Positions 53,518-62,573 of a stretch of 64,000 nt of DNA are shown piece by piece. The DNA is from Xanthocytophaga flava (GTDB taxonomy: Bacteria > Bacteroidota > Bacteroidia > Cytophagales > 172606-1), in the NCBI GenBank assembly GCA_030068525.1, contig JASJOS010000005.1, positions 558,001 through 622,000 of the forward strand, written 5' to 3'. The position numbers were made by a program, and so were the translations under genes. The first letter of the stretch is position 1, and each line of letters begins with the position of its first letter. A model generated the notes under the pieces. It searched no databases and was not told the origin of the DNA. It saw only the letters and a list, made by a program, of their open reading frames with translations.

Positions 53518-56193
53518 TTACTCACTCCGTAATGTCTTCACAGGATTTACATGTGCTGCTTTAATTGCCTGAGAGCTTACAGTAAACAGAGCTATCAGAA
53601 TTGCAGAAATTCCACAGAATGCAAACACCCACCAGGCTATATTAATGTGATAAGCGAAATCGTTTAACCAAAGACTCATGGCATAATATACTAATGGCCA
53701 GGCTATGAGATTTGCTAAAGCAACAAGCTTTAAGAAATCTTTGGCAAATAAGGTTACAATATCACTTACAGATGCACCAACCACCTTACGAATACCGATT
53801 TCTTTCTTACGTTGTTCGGCCATAAACATTGCTAACCCAAACAAGCCCAGACAAGCCACAAAGATGGTCAGTCCCGAAAATATCCCTACAATCTGTCCAA
53901 TCTGCTGTTCTGCCTGATACACTGCCTCAAAATCAGTATCCAGAAAGGAGTATTCAAAAGGTGCTTCGACTCCAAGGGCTGTCCATTGTTGTTTCAGCGA
54001 AGATACTAAATCTGACACATCTTGTGTTTTTACCTTCACAAGCATAGTTCCCCGATTCTGTCCCAGTACCATGACCAATGGAGAGATACGTTCATGCAAT
54101 GATCTGAAATGAAAATCCTTTACAATCCCAATCACATGATAAGCAGTTTTCTTTCCATCATTATCTGAATTTGTAAGGGTGTGTCCAATGGCATGGTTGT
54201 TCCAGCCAAAACTTCTGGCAGCCGTTTCATTCAGAATAATGGCCGTAGAGTCGGTGGCGAACTGTTCTGAGAAGTTTCGCCCCTGTACGATTTTCATACC
54301 CATCGTTGCCAGATAGCGGTAATCTACTCCATAGCGAAGTGTTTTTACCATCTTGTTAGGATTGTCTTCTCCTGTAACAAAAAAATTATTATTGTAAGAG
54401 TTACCTGCAGGTACATACCCAGAAATGCTTGCATTACTCACCCGTGAGTCTTGCAGCAATTTCTGATAAAAGACATCTTCATTTTTGGCTAGTCGCCAGG
54501 TTTCCCGCATAATCAATACCTGATCTTTTTCATATCCCAACGCTTTATTTTGAATGTACGAAAGTTGCTGATAGACAATGGTTGTTCCTATCATTAAAGA
54601 GATCGAGACACAGAACTGAAAAACAACCAGACCGCTACGTAATCCGATACTTTCCCGATCTGTTAATAATTTGCCTTTCAACACCTGTATGGGTTTAAAG
54701 GAAGATAAGAAGAAGGCAGGATAACTACCTGCAATAGTTCCAACCAGAATGCCAAATAAAAGCAGCCCAGGCAACAACCAGGGAGTTTCTATAAATTGCA
54801 AACTCAGTTCTCTGCCTGCCAGCTGATTAAACACAGGTAATGCCAGATATACCAAGCCAATAGCTATACCTAATGCAAACAATGTGAGTAGAATAGACTC
54901 CAACAGAAACTGCCCTATCAGTTCGGATTTTACAGAACCAAGCACTTTACGCATACCTACTTCTCGGGCTCGGTTTGCAGCGCCTGCCGTCGAAAGATTC
55001 ATAAAGTTGATACAGGCAATAAGTACCATGAAGATGGCAATTGCACTAAAGATATAGATATACTGAATATTGCCAGCCGGACTTAGATCATATAAGAAAT
55101 TAGAATGTAGGTGAATATCTGTCAGTGGTTGTAAGAACAGACCTATACTGTTTCCTTTCTGCCGAAACTCTTTTGTACTCATTCCCATTGCTACCTGCAT
55201 CTGTGGACTCATGTATTTATCTACAGTATAATTCAGCTTGCTTTCAAGTTTCTTATAATCATATCCTTTAGGCAGTACCAGATAGGTATAAAACTCTGAT
55301 GACATCCATGAATCTGACTTAGCCTCAGGCAGACTGCTCATGGAAACAAACAGATCAAAATGAAAGTGAGAGTTGGTAGGGATTGTTTCTATTACTCCTG
55401 TTATTTTACAGGTAGCATTCAGTTCTTTAAACACCAACATCTTGCCTATTGGGTCTTCTGTTCCAAAATAACGTTTAGCTAATTCTTTGGTAATGACAGT
55501 ACTATTGGGCTCAAGCAAAGCCGTTCTAGGGTTTCCTTGCAGAAAAGGCAGTGTAAACACCTGAAAGAAGTTAGAGTCTGCAAAAGCAAACCCATTAATC
55601 TTAAATGTATTCTCCTTGTAAGAGACCAAAGGAGAGCCTCCAGAACGCAAACGGGTAGCATCCAGCACTTCCGGATAATCGGACTTCAGTACACGCGCAG
55701 TAGGAGGCATTACATGGGACTCTGCGATATGTTCTCCATGTGTATTTGCATTGAATACAACCCGGACTATTTGATCGGCCTTCTCATTAAACCGATCATA
55801 GCTAAATTCATGTTGTACATACAACATAATCAACAGGGCAGTAGCAATACCGATGGCAAGTCCAAATACATTTAGAAATGTAAAAGCTTTACGACGCCAA
55901 AGATTACGAAAGGCGATGGTCAGATAGTTTTGTAGCATATCAGTAGTCAGAGTTTGTAGTGTTTTTTTACGTCGGATAACAGAAGGCCTCAGATAACTGA
56001 CTACCTCCTGAAAGTAAAGTCGGTTTGCATAACGTATCCCTTTTTTTCTCACACGCAACCAATAACGTTCATGAAGATCACCCTGCACTTCCTCCAATAA
56101 ATGAGAAGCGCAAAACCTTTCCAGCAAGCGATCCATCCAGAGAGGTGGAGCACATTGTGAATGGGAAGATTCCTTTGAGAAAGATGGTTGCAT
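53518..56193 (-). CDS. ABC transporter permease (FtsX/MacB type) with permease-prefix domain, 891 aa
   Basis: N-terminal permease-prefix part (WMDRLLERFCASHLLEEVQG, LHERYWLRV). Then two MacB-like halves: first TM FLNVFGLAIGIATALLIMLY, a periplasmic MacB domain, a three-helix FtsX block with FSAIAIFMVLIACINFMNLS, then the second half with AMFMAEQRKKEIGIRKVVG and ALFTVSSQAIKAAHVNPVK. It carries both halves of a FtsX-like permease in one chain, but no ATPase is adjacent. Such orphan permeases are common in Cytophagales. Substrate unknown. Confidence 0.9.
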   Translation of the reverse strand: MQPSFSKESSHSQCAPPLWMDRLLERFCASHLLEEVQGDLHERYWLRVRKKGIRYANRLYFQEVVSYLRPSVIRRKKTLQTLTTDMLQNYLTIAFRNLWRRKAFTFLNVFGLAIGIATALLIMLYVQHEFSYDRFNEKADQIVRVVFNANTHGEHIAESHVMPPTARVLKSDYPEVLDATRLRSGGSPLVSYKENTFKINGFAFADSNFFQVFTLPFLQGNPRTALLEPNSTVITKELAKRYFGTEDPIGKMLVFKELNATCKITGVIETIPTNSHFHFDLFVSMSSLPEAKSDSWMSSEFYTYLVLPKGYDYKKLESKLNYTVDKYMSPQMQVAMGMSTKEFRQKGNSIGLFLQPLTDIHLHSNFLYDLSPAGNIQYIYIFSAIAIFMVLIACINFMNLSTAGAANRAREVGMRKVLGSVKSELIGQFLLESILLTLFALGIAIGLVYLALPVFNQLAGRELSLQFIETPWLLPGLLLFGILVGTIAGSYPAFFLSSFKPIQVLKGKLLTDRESIGLRSGLVVFQFCVSISLMIGTTIVYQQLSYIQNKALGYEKDQVLIMRETWRLAKNEDVFYQKLLQDSRVSNASISGYVPAGNSYNNNFFVTGEDNPNKMVKTLRYGVDYRYLATMGMKIVQGRNFSEQFATDSTAIILNETAARSFGWNNHAIGHTLTNSDNDGKKTAYHVIGIVKDFHFRSLHERISPLVMVLGQNRGTMLVKVKTQDVSDLVSSLKQQWTALGVEAPFEYSFLDTDFEAVYQAEQQIGQIVGIFSGLTIFVACLGLFGLAMFMAEQRKKEIGIRKVVGASVSDIVTLFAKDFLKLVALANLIAWPLVYYAMSLWLNDFAYHINIAWWVFAFCGISAILIALFTVSSQAIKAAHVNPVKTLRSE

Positions 56194-56260
56194 GTATCAG
56201 TATGAGTTATTACCAGACATTACTTCTATTTCGGTAGAACAAATGCGTTGCCAAAAAACA

Positions 56261-56293
56261 AAATGCCCCTTTCTCCTATGGAAAGAGGCATTT
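56261..56293 (-). terminator. Terminator of queA
   Basis: AAATGCCCCTTTC / TCCTATG / GAAAGAGGCATTT with one mismatch; it lies after queA on the minus strand, followed by TTTTGTTTTTTGG. Confidence 0.72.
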
Positions 56294-56346
56294 ACTAAAA
56301 TTACCTTCATTTCATATGTCCGATAATGAACACACGTTGTCCGCTT

Positions 56347-57576
56347 TTATCCAGGAATAAGTACAGATGAATCGCCATAACTCAGAAAGCGATATCCATT
56401 GTTTAATGCCTCCTGATAAATACGTTTCCAGTCTTCTCCCACAAATGCGGCAACCAGCAGAATAAGAGTACTTCCAGGTTGGTGATAGTTGGTGATTAGC
56501 CCTTTACATACTTTGAACTGATAACCTGGTACGATGAGAATCTGTGTTTCACCTACTATCTCTTCCAGGTTATGTTGCTGCATGTAATTATAAATAGCAT
56601 GAAAAGATTCACTGATAGTTGGCAGTTGTCCTTCTACCTGATAGGGATATACTTTCTCAATGAAGAAATTAGTTGTTTCCTTTCTGAGCAATTTCACTCC
56701 ATACCAGTATAGACTCTCTATACTTCGCATAGAGGTAGTACCAACTACAAAAATCGACTCTGGCTTCTGAAGTAGATTCTCCAGGCTACTTTTGGTAAAA
56801 ACAATCTGTTCAATATGCATGGGATGCTGCCATACATTTTTTTCTTTGATAGGCTGAAATGTACCTGCCCCTACATGTAATGTAATAAACTCTGTTTCTA
56901 TACCTTTTGCTTTCAACTCTGCAAAAACAACATCTGTAAAATGTAAACCAGCAGTTGGTGCCGCTACTGCTCCTTCGTTTCGGGAATAAACAGTTTGATA
57001 CGTCTCTTCATCTTTTTTACTTGCTTTACGGTTAAGGTAAGGTGGTAATGGAATCTCTCCCAACTTTGCCAGCACGTCTGAAAAAGGCAAGTTAGCAGGT
57101 GACCAGGAAAAACGAACCAGATTCTGAGCAACATCTGTCAATACAGCTTCAACAGCTATTGATTCTGTAACAGAAATAGCTAGTAACATCTTGAGAGACT
57201 CTCCTTCTTTCCATCGTTTTTTATTTCCAATCATGCATTGCCAGGTACAACTACCTGTTTGTCTCATAGCTTCATGAGCTGTCTGGCTGTGGTTTTGAGG
57301 CTGTAACAGAAAAATTTCAATCAAAGCCCCTGTTTCCCGCCTAAAATATAAACGGGCAGGAATTACTTTGGTATCATTAAAAACTAATAGTGTACCTTCA
57401 GGCAAAAAATCCGTTACTTTGTAAAAATTCGTATGTGTAATATTACCTTTGTTATAAACCAGTAAACGGGAGTGATCTCTTGGCTCAACTGGAAAAACGG
57501 CAATATGCTCTTCAGGTAAATGATAGGTATATTCTTCAAGCAGAATTTCTGTCAAAAATGATGGATTGGGACTCAT
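56347..57576 (-). CDS. queA: S-adenosylmethionine:tRNA ribosyltransferase-isomerase, 409 aa
   Basis: QueA makes epoxyqueuosine from preQ1-tRNA. Motifs: YHLPEEHIAVFPVEPRDHSR at the N-terminus, LVFNDTKVIPARLYFRR, APTAGLHFT, FITLHVGAGTFQPI and GLITNYHQPGSTLILLVAAF. The protein is longer than E. coli QueA by an insertion between residues about 95-140, common in this phylum. It is divergent from tatC. Confidence 0.94.
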   Translation of the reverse strand: MSPNPSFLTEILLEEYTYHLPEEHIAVFPVEPRDHSRLLVYNKGNITHTNFYKVTDFLPEGTLLVFNDTKVIPARLYFRRETGALIEIFLLQPQNHSQTAHEAMRQTGSCTWQCMIGNKKRWKEGESLKMLLAISVTESIAVEAVLTDVAQNLVRFSWSPANLPFSDVLAKLGEIPLPPYLNRKASKKDEETYQTVYSRNEGAVAAPTAGLHFTDVVFAELKAKGIETEFITLHVGAGTFQPIKEKNVWQHPMHIEQIVFTKSSLENLLQKPESIFVVGTTSMRSIESLYWYGVKLLRKETTNFFIEKVYPYQVEGQLPTISESFHAIYNYMQQHNLEEIVGETQILIVPGYQFKVCKGLITNYHQPGSTLILLVAAFVGEDWKRIYQEALNNGYRFLSYGDSSVLIPG

Positions 57577-57656
57577 ACTAAAACACCCGATTTTCGTTTT
57601 CTATCTGAAGTTCTCAGATTTCAAGAATTGTTGTCAATAAAATGTTGCAATTTGAG

Positions 57657-57664
57657 TATTTTTG
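57657..57664 (+). promoter_or_regulatory. Putative -7 box upstream of tatC
   Basis: TATTTTTG matches TAnnTTTG on the plus strand, 97 bp before the tatC GTG. TTG at 57631 is 23 bp upstream, longer than the usual spacing. Confidence 0.4.
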
Positions 57665-57760
57665 CAAAGCCTTGGTACTTTTCTGGCGTAAATCTTTGTG
57701 CAGAAATGAAGTAGTACCATATAAAATATAAACTCTGTTACTTAACAAATTATCTTATCT

Positions 57761-58660
57761 GTGAAGCCGACATACGAGAACAGTTGGGAAGAGAACACAC
57801 AATCTCAGACATCCTACTACGATAATGACGAAGAAGAGTCAAATCCAGGCGAAAGAGAGATGTCATTTATTGACCATCTGGAAGAGCTGCGCTGGCACAT
57901 CATCCGCTCTGTTGCATCTATCTTCATTTTTGCTATTGCAGCACTATACTTTCATCATTTTATATTCCACGAAGTTTTGTTAGGTCCCAGCCGAACAGAT
58001 TTTTGGACATATCGTATGCTTTGCAAGTTATCAGAGGTAGTGAATATGACAGATCTTTGTGTAAATAAATTGGATTTTATTTTACAAAGCAGACAGGTAG
58101 GCGGACAGTTCATGACTTATATTACTACTGCAGCATTAGCCGGTTTAATCGGCGCTTTTCCGTATGCTTTCTGGGAAGTCTGGCGTTTTATTAAACCAGG
58201 TCTGAGACCGGAAGAAAGAAGAGCGGCCAGAGGTGCTGTTTTTTATGTTACACTCTTGTTTTTAAGTGGTGTTCTATTTGGCTATTATATCATCTCACCA
58301 TTGACAATCAACTTCCTGGCTAACTTTAAACTTGACGAAAGTATTTCCAACGAATTTGATATTGGCTCTTACTTCTCCATACTAGCTACACTTACGATAG
58401 CTTGTGGAGCAATGTTTGAGTTACCGATGGTAATCTTCTTTTTATCCAAAGCAGGTGTAGTTACTCCATCTCTTATGAAGGAATATCGCCGTCATGCATA
58501 TGTTGTAATTCTGGTTATTGCTGCGATTATCACACCTTCCCCTGATATGATTAGCCAGATTCTGGTTGCATTGCCTCTATTCTTCCTGTATGAAATCAGT
58601 ATCAGTGTTTCAGCAAGAGTAGAAAAACAAAGACAAAAGGCATGGGATGCTGGTCAATAA
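57761..58660 (+). CDS. tatC: Sec-independent protein translocase TatC, 299 aa
   Basis: Six-TM receptor for twin-arginine substrates. MSFIDHLEELRWHIIRS is the conserved N-terminal segment and PYAFWEVWRFIKPGLRPEER the first cytoplasmic loop. The start is a GTG with about 30 acidic residues before the first motif. The first periplasmic loop is longer than in E. coli and holds two cysteines (MLCKLSEVVNMTDLCVNKLD). No tatA is adjacent. A terminator follows. Confidence 0.94.
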   Translation: MKPTYENSWEENTQSQTSYYDNDEEESNPGEREMSFIDHLEELRWHIIRSVASIFIFAIAALYFHHFIFHEVLLGPSRTDFWTYRMLCKLSEVVNMTDLCVNKLDFILQSRQVGGQFMTYITTAALAGLIGAFPYAFWEVWRFIKPGLRPEERRAARGAVFYVTLLFLSGVLFGYYIISPLTINFLANFKLDESISNEFDIGSYFSILATLTIACGAMFELPMVIFFLSKAGVVTPSLMKEYRRHAYVVILVIAAIITPSPDMISQILVALPLFFLYEISISVSARVEKQRQKAWDAGQ

Positions 58661-58682
58661 AATAGGCTATCTCACCTACACT

Positions 58683-58725
58683 AAAGAAAAGCCCCTCTAT
58701 AGTTGATATAGAGGGGCTTTTCTTT
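58683..58725. terminator. Bidirectional terminator between tatC and the RDD gene
   Basis: AAAGAAAAGCCCCTCTAT / AGTTGAT / ATAGAGGGGCTTTTCTTT, an 18-bp perfect stem with T-rich flanks on both strands. Confidence 0.88.
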
Positions 58726-58735
58726 ATATTTATTG

Positions 58736-59272
58736 TCAGTATTTTTCTTCTTCATAAAAGTTGGCAGTTTTCGATTCAAAACTATCTAGATTATACAATG
58801 GTATGTCATCTACCACCATTGTACCTGATGCTTTATCATGCCAGCCAATTGGTGTTTCACTAATAAAAGAGAAAACTTCAATAGAAATAATTCGGACACA
58901 ACTACGGCCAACGATAGTTCCAAAGTCAGGTTTCTCACCTTCTTCTGTCACTACTTTGGTTCGTGTAATCATTTTTCCTATTGTCTTCCCAGAAAAGTAC
59001 TCCAAAGGAATATAATAGCAGGTAATCTGAAAAAAAAATGTAATCAGTCTATCAACCAAACTATTTATCTCATCTATGTTTGAAATAATATCTTCATCTA
59101 TTAGTGCACCCCAAATCACCCCAATTATAATCATAACAATCACTGCTATAATATAGCTTAGAATAAAATCGATGATATAGTTAGCCAGTCTTTTTCCCCA
59201 GGTAGTAGGAGTGATAACCTGACGTACAAATTCACGCTTGTCTAAAAGAGACTCTGATGAAAATCTATCCAT
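58736..59272 (-). CDS. RDD family membrane protein, 178 aa
   Basis: WGKRLANYIIDFILSYIIAV carries the R-x-x-x-x-x-D spacing of the first helix; LEYFSGKTIGKMITRTKVV and a late GRSCVRIISIEVFS plus GWHDKASGTMVV complete the RDD layout. About three membrane segments. RDD proteins are often transporter- or envelope-related; the substrate is unknown. Confidence 0.84.
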   Translation of the reverse strand: MDRFSSESLLDKREFVRQVITPTTWGKRLANYIIDFILSYIIAVIVMIIIGVIWGALIDEDIISNIDEINSLVDRLITFFFQITCYYIPLEYFSGKTIGKMITRTKVVTEEGEKPDFGTIVGRSCVRIISIEVFSFISETPIGWHDKASGTMVVDDIPLYNLDSFESKTANFYEEEKY

Positions 59273-59661
59273 AAACCAGAAATAGTGTTTAAGTTCTCTA
59301 TAAATCCTCTGTCTATTTTCCAGGTAACCAAAGTGCTGAAACTAACAGAGTTATTAGTAAGTAAGAAATAATCTTTTTTTAGGATAAACAAATCGTACTC
59401 TTTTTAACTAAATCTGAAAAGAATCTTGAAGTAGAGAAACGATTATCGTAACAGCAATACTATGTATTTTATCAGAGAAGATCTTAACAAGTCATATCAT
59501 TATTTTAATAAGAGACTTAATTTTTCTCCTCTATTATCCTCCAATAAATAGATTATTTAGATTGTATTTTAAATAGACCAGCGAATTATTGACAAAAAGT
59601 CTGCTTTTCACGTAATTGAGAAAGTCAACTTTAGGTTTATACCACTTCAACTTTCTTATCT
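59273..59661. other. Divergent intergenic region between RDD and SnoaL-like genes
   Basis: AT-rich, no coding frame of note, no hairpin. TAGGTTTA near 59631 is one base from the -7 consensus. Confidence 0.4.
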
Positions 59662-60096
59662 ATGAAGTTTATCTACTTATCAATTATTTCCTGTATATTT
59701 TTTTGCTTTACTGCATCCGCACAAAAAAATACTGATTCACAGTCTATACTCAAGGCCATGGACGAACAGGTGAAGGCTTGGAATACGGGAGATCTGATTA
59801 AGTTTATGGATGGCTACTTACAATCTGATTCTCTCCAGTTTATTGGAAGTAAGGGCATTGTCTATGGATGGAAACCAACCCTGGAGCGTTATCAGAAAAG
59901 TTATCCTGATGCCGCAGCTCGAGGAACACTACGCTTTGAAATTTTAAAAGTTGATATACTAAGTAAAGATGCTGCCTTTGTTATTGGCAAATTTTTTCTG
60001 ACCCGTCCTCAGGTAGGTGATGCTAATGGTCACTTTACATTACTGTGGCGTAAAGTCAATGGCAAGTGGAAGATTGTCGTGGATCACACCAGCTAA
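59662..60096 (+). CDS. Secreted SnoaL/DUF4440-like protein, 144 aa
   Basis: Signal peptide MKFIYLSIISCIFFCFTASA. The NTF2-like cone follows: AWNTGDLIKFMDGYLQSDSL, FIGSKGIVYGWKPTLERYQK and HFTLLWRKVNGKWKIVVDHT. This is the DUF4440 pattern. Function unknown. It lies 78 bp before the amidohydrolase gene and could be in the same operon. Confidence 0.85.
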   Translation: MKFIYLSIISCIFFCFTASAQKNTDSQSILKAMDEQVKAWNTGDLIKFMDGYLQSDSLQFIGSKGIVYGWKPTLERYQKSYPDAAARGTLRFEILKVDILSKDAAFVIGKFFLTRPQVGDANGHFTLLWRKVNGKWKIVVDHTS

Positions 60097-60174
60097 TAAC
60101 AAAGAGATTATATTTTTTAACCAGCTGATTGAAGCACATACCTTTACCAAACAAACCAATTACCTTTCTTACGT

Positions 60175-61455
60175 ATGAAGAAAATTCTTTACTCTGCAGC
60201 CCTTTTTGCATGGGCCACATGTGCCTTTGCCCAAAAAACACTGCTCCATTGTGGCACTCTTATAGATGGTGTCCGAAATGATACACAAACTCAAATGACT
60301 CTTGTAGTTGAGGGCAAAAAAATCATTCGTATCGACAAAGGATATACGAATCCTGCATCGGATGAAAAAGTAGTGGATCTGAAAAATAAAACCGTTATGC
60401 CTGGCTTTACAGATATGCATGTGCACCTGGAAAGCGAAACCAGCAAAGATCAATATCTCAAACGCATGAGTTATGGCCAGGCGGATATAGCTTTTGAAGC
60501 ACAGAAGCATGCGATGACAACCCTAATGGCAGGTTTTACTACTGTTCGCGATCTGGGTGGTAGTGGTGTAAATATTTCTTTGCGTAATGCCATCAACAAA
60601 GGCTTGGTAGTAGGGCCTCGCATCTTTACGTCTGGCAAAACCATTGCTACTACAGGTGGACATGGTGATCCTACCAATGGATGGAGATCTGATATTCAGT
60701 TTCCGGCAGCTACCAGTGATGGTGTAGTAGATAGCCCGGATGCAGCCCGTCAGGCCATTCGCCAACGATACAAAGACGGAGTAGATTGTATCAAAATCAC
60801 TGCAACTGGCGGTGTATTAAGTATTGCCAAAAGTGGGAAAGCACCCCAATTCATGGAAGACGAACTAGATGCTATCGTAAAAACTGCCAAAGATTATGGC
60901 TTTCATGTAGCAGCTCACGCCCATGGAGCCGAAGGCATGAAGAGAGCCATCAAAGCGGGTATTACTACCATAGAACATGGTACGTTTATGGATGATGAAA
61001 CCATTGAACTATTCAAAAAGTATGGAACCTATTACGTACCTACTATTATTGCTGGAAAAACTGTAGCTGACTCAGCTAAGGTTCCAGGATATTATCATCC
61101 ACTGGTTATACCCAAAGCTATAGAAACAGGCAAACAGATTCAGGCAACCTTTGCCAAAGCTTATAAAGCCGGTGTAAAAATTGCCTTTGGTACAGATGCA
61201 GGTGTATTTCTGCATGGTAAAAATGCGAAAGAATTTGAATATATGGTAGAAGCAGGAATGCCCGCTATGCAGGCCATTAAATGTGCTACCATTATTCCTG
61301 CTGAAATTCTGGGCATGAAAGATCAGCTTGGCTCTCTGGAATCTGGTAAATTTGCAGACATTGTGGCTACCAATGAGAATCCTCTTCAGAATATTAAGAC
61401 ATTACAAAACGTAACCTTCGTAATGAAAGAAGGAGTAATATACAAGAATCAATAA
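60175..61455 (+). CDS. Secreted amidohydrolase (imidazolonepropionase-like), 426 aa
   Basis: Signal peptide MKKILYSAALFAWATCAFAQ. Amidohydrolase metal motifs: MPGFTDMHVHLE (HxH), DCIKITATGG (likely carboxylated Lys), VAAHAHGAEG, IEHGTFMDD and AFGTDAGVF (catalytic Asp). The set fits secreted Xaa-Pro dipeptidase/imidazolonepropionase-like proteins. Substrate is not identifiable. It is followed by another amidohydrolase-like gene. Confidence 0.9.
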   Translation: MKKILYSAALFAWATCAFAQKTLLHCGTLIDGVRNDTQTQMTLVVEGKKIIRIDKGYTNPASDEKVVDLKNKTVMPGFTDMHVHLESETSKDQYLKRMSYGQADIAFEAQKHAMTTLMAGFTTVRDLGGSGVNISLRNAINKGLVVGPRIFTSGKTIATTGGHGDPTNGWRSDIQFPAATSDGVVDSPDAARQAIRQRYKDGVDCIKITATGGVLSIAKSGKAPQFMEDELDAIVKTAKDYGFHVAAHAHGAEGMKRAIKAGITTIEHGTFMDDETIELFKKYGTYYVPTIIAGKTVADSAKVPGYYHPLVIPKAIETGKQIQATFAKAYKAGVKIAFGTDAGVFLHGKNAKEFEYMVEAGMPAMQAIKCATIIPAEILGMKDQLGSLESGKFADIVATNENPLQNIKTLQNVTFVMKEGVIYKNQ

Positions 61456-61506
61456 TTTATGTATTATTGGGAGTTGTATGATCAATACACTCCCAATAGT
61501 TATATC

Positions 61507-62340
61507 ATGAAAATTGACGCACATCAGCATTTCTGGTTATATACTCCTGAAGAATTTGGCTGGATCAGTGATGATATGGCCACCATCCGACGCAACTTCA
61601 TGCCAGAAGACTTGCAACCTGAATTACAGAAAATGCAGTTTGATGGCTGTATAGCTGTACAAGCTTCACAGACTCTGGACGAAAATTATTTTTTACTGGG
61701 CCTGGCAGAAGAATACAATTTCATCAAAGGAGTAGTTGGTTGGGTAGACCTTCAGTCTGATACTGTATCAGACTCACTTTCTGAATTCGCTTCCCAATCT
61801 AAGTTTGTAGGTGTCAGACATGTTGTGCAGGGAGAAAGTGACCCTGAATTTATGCTGCGCCCAGCTTTCATGAATGGAATCCAGCAACTAGCACAACATA
61901 ATCTCACCTATGATATCCTGATCTATCATCATCAATTGCCTATGGCGATCCGATTTGTTGAGAAGTTTCCCGATCAACCTATGGTACTTGACCATATTGC
62001 CAAACCCGATATCAAAAACGGACAAGGCTTTGATAGCTGGCGCAACAACATCCTACAGTTAGGTTCTCATTCCAATGTTTATTGTAAACTCTCTGGTATG
62101 GTAACCGAAGCCAACTGGCAAATCTGGACTCCTCAGGATTTTCGTAAGTATCTTGATACAGTACTTGAGGCATTTACCCCACAGCGTCTGATGATAGGCT
62201 CTGACTGGCCAGTATGTTTGGTAGCATCTCCATATGAAAAAACAACACAGCTTGTTGTAGACTATATTCAGGCACTTTCACAACAGGAACAAAACCAGAT
62301 ATTAGGTGGTACAGCTGCTCAATTTTATGGTTTAGAATAG
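61507..62340 (+). CDS. Cytosolic amidohydrolase (COG3618, lactonase-like), 277 aa
   Basis: Starts MKIDAHQHFW (HxH), then LDHIAKPDI, LSGMVTEANW and LMIGSDWPVC with the catalytic Asp. These match the L-fuconolactonase/L-rhamnonolactonase group of TIM-barrel hydrolases. No signal peptide. The start at 61507 is preferred over 61459. No sugar-degradation gene is adjacent, so lactonase is only the family default. Confidence 0.86.
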   Translation: MKIDAHQHFWLYTPEEFGWISDDMATIRRNFMPEDLQPELQKMQFDGCIAVQASQTLDENYFLLGLAEEYNFIKGVVGWVDLQSDTVSDSLSEFASQSKFVGVRHVVQGESDPEFMLRPAFMNGIQQLAQHNLTYDILIYHHQLPMAIRFVEKFPDQPMVLDHIAKPDIKNGQGFDSWRNNILQLGSHSNVYCKLSGMVTEANWQIWTPQDFRKYLDTVLEAFTPQRLMIGSDWPVCLVASPYEKTTQLVVDYIQALSQQEQNQILGGTAAQFYGLE

Positions 62341-62400
62341 ACGACGATTTTATTTATATAGGCATTGAAGTTCCTAAGTATTGGCATTCAATTACTTCAT

Positions 62401-62433
62401 CGAAGAATTTATACTCTTTAACGAAGAATTTAT
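62401..62433. repeat. Twofold direct repeat CGAAGAATTTAT upstream of dxs
   Basis: CGAAGAATTTAT occurs at 62401-62412 and 62422-62433, exactly 21 bp apart (two helical turns), which suits paired sites of one regulator. May be chance. Confidence 0.4.
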
Positions 62434-62573
62434 TTGGGTTATTTGTAAATCTTTTATCGTTCTGAAACATTTACTTACCTTTACCAGTTATTACTAAAGA
62501 GGTTATTGTTTTGTAAAAGATTTATTGTTCTACGCTTGGCCGATCATCAACAACATTTATCCTTCTTTCTGAA

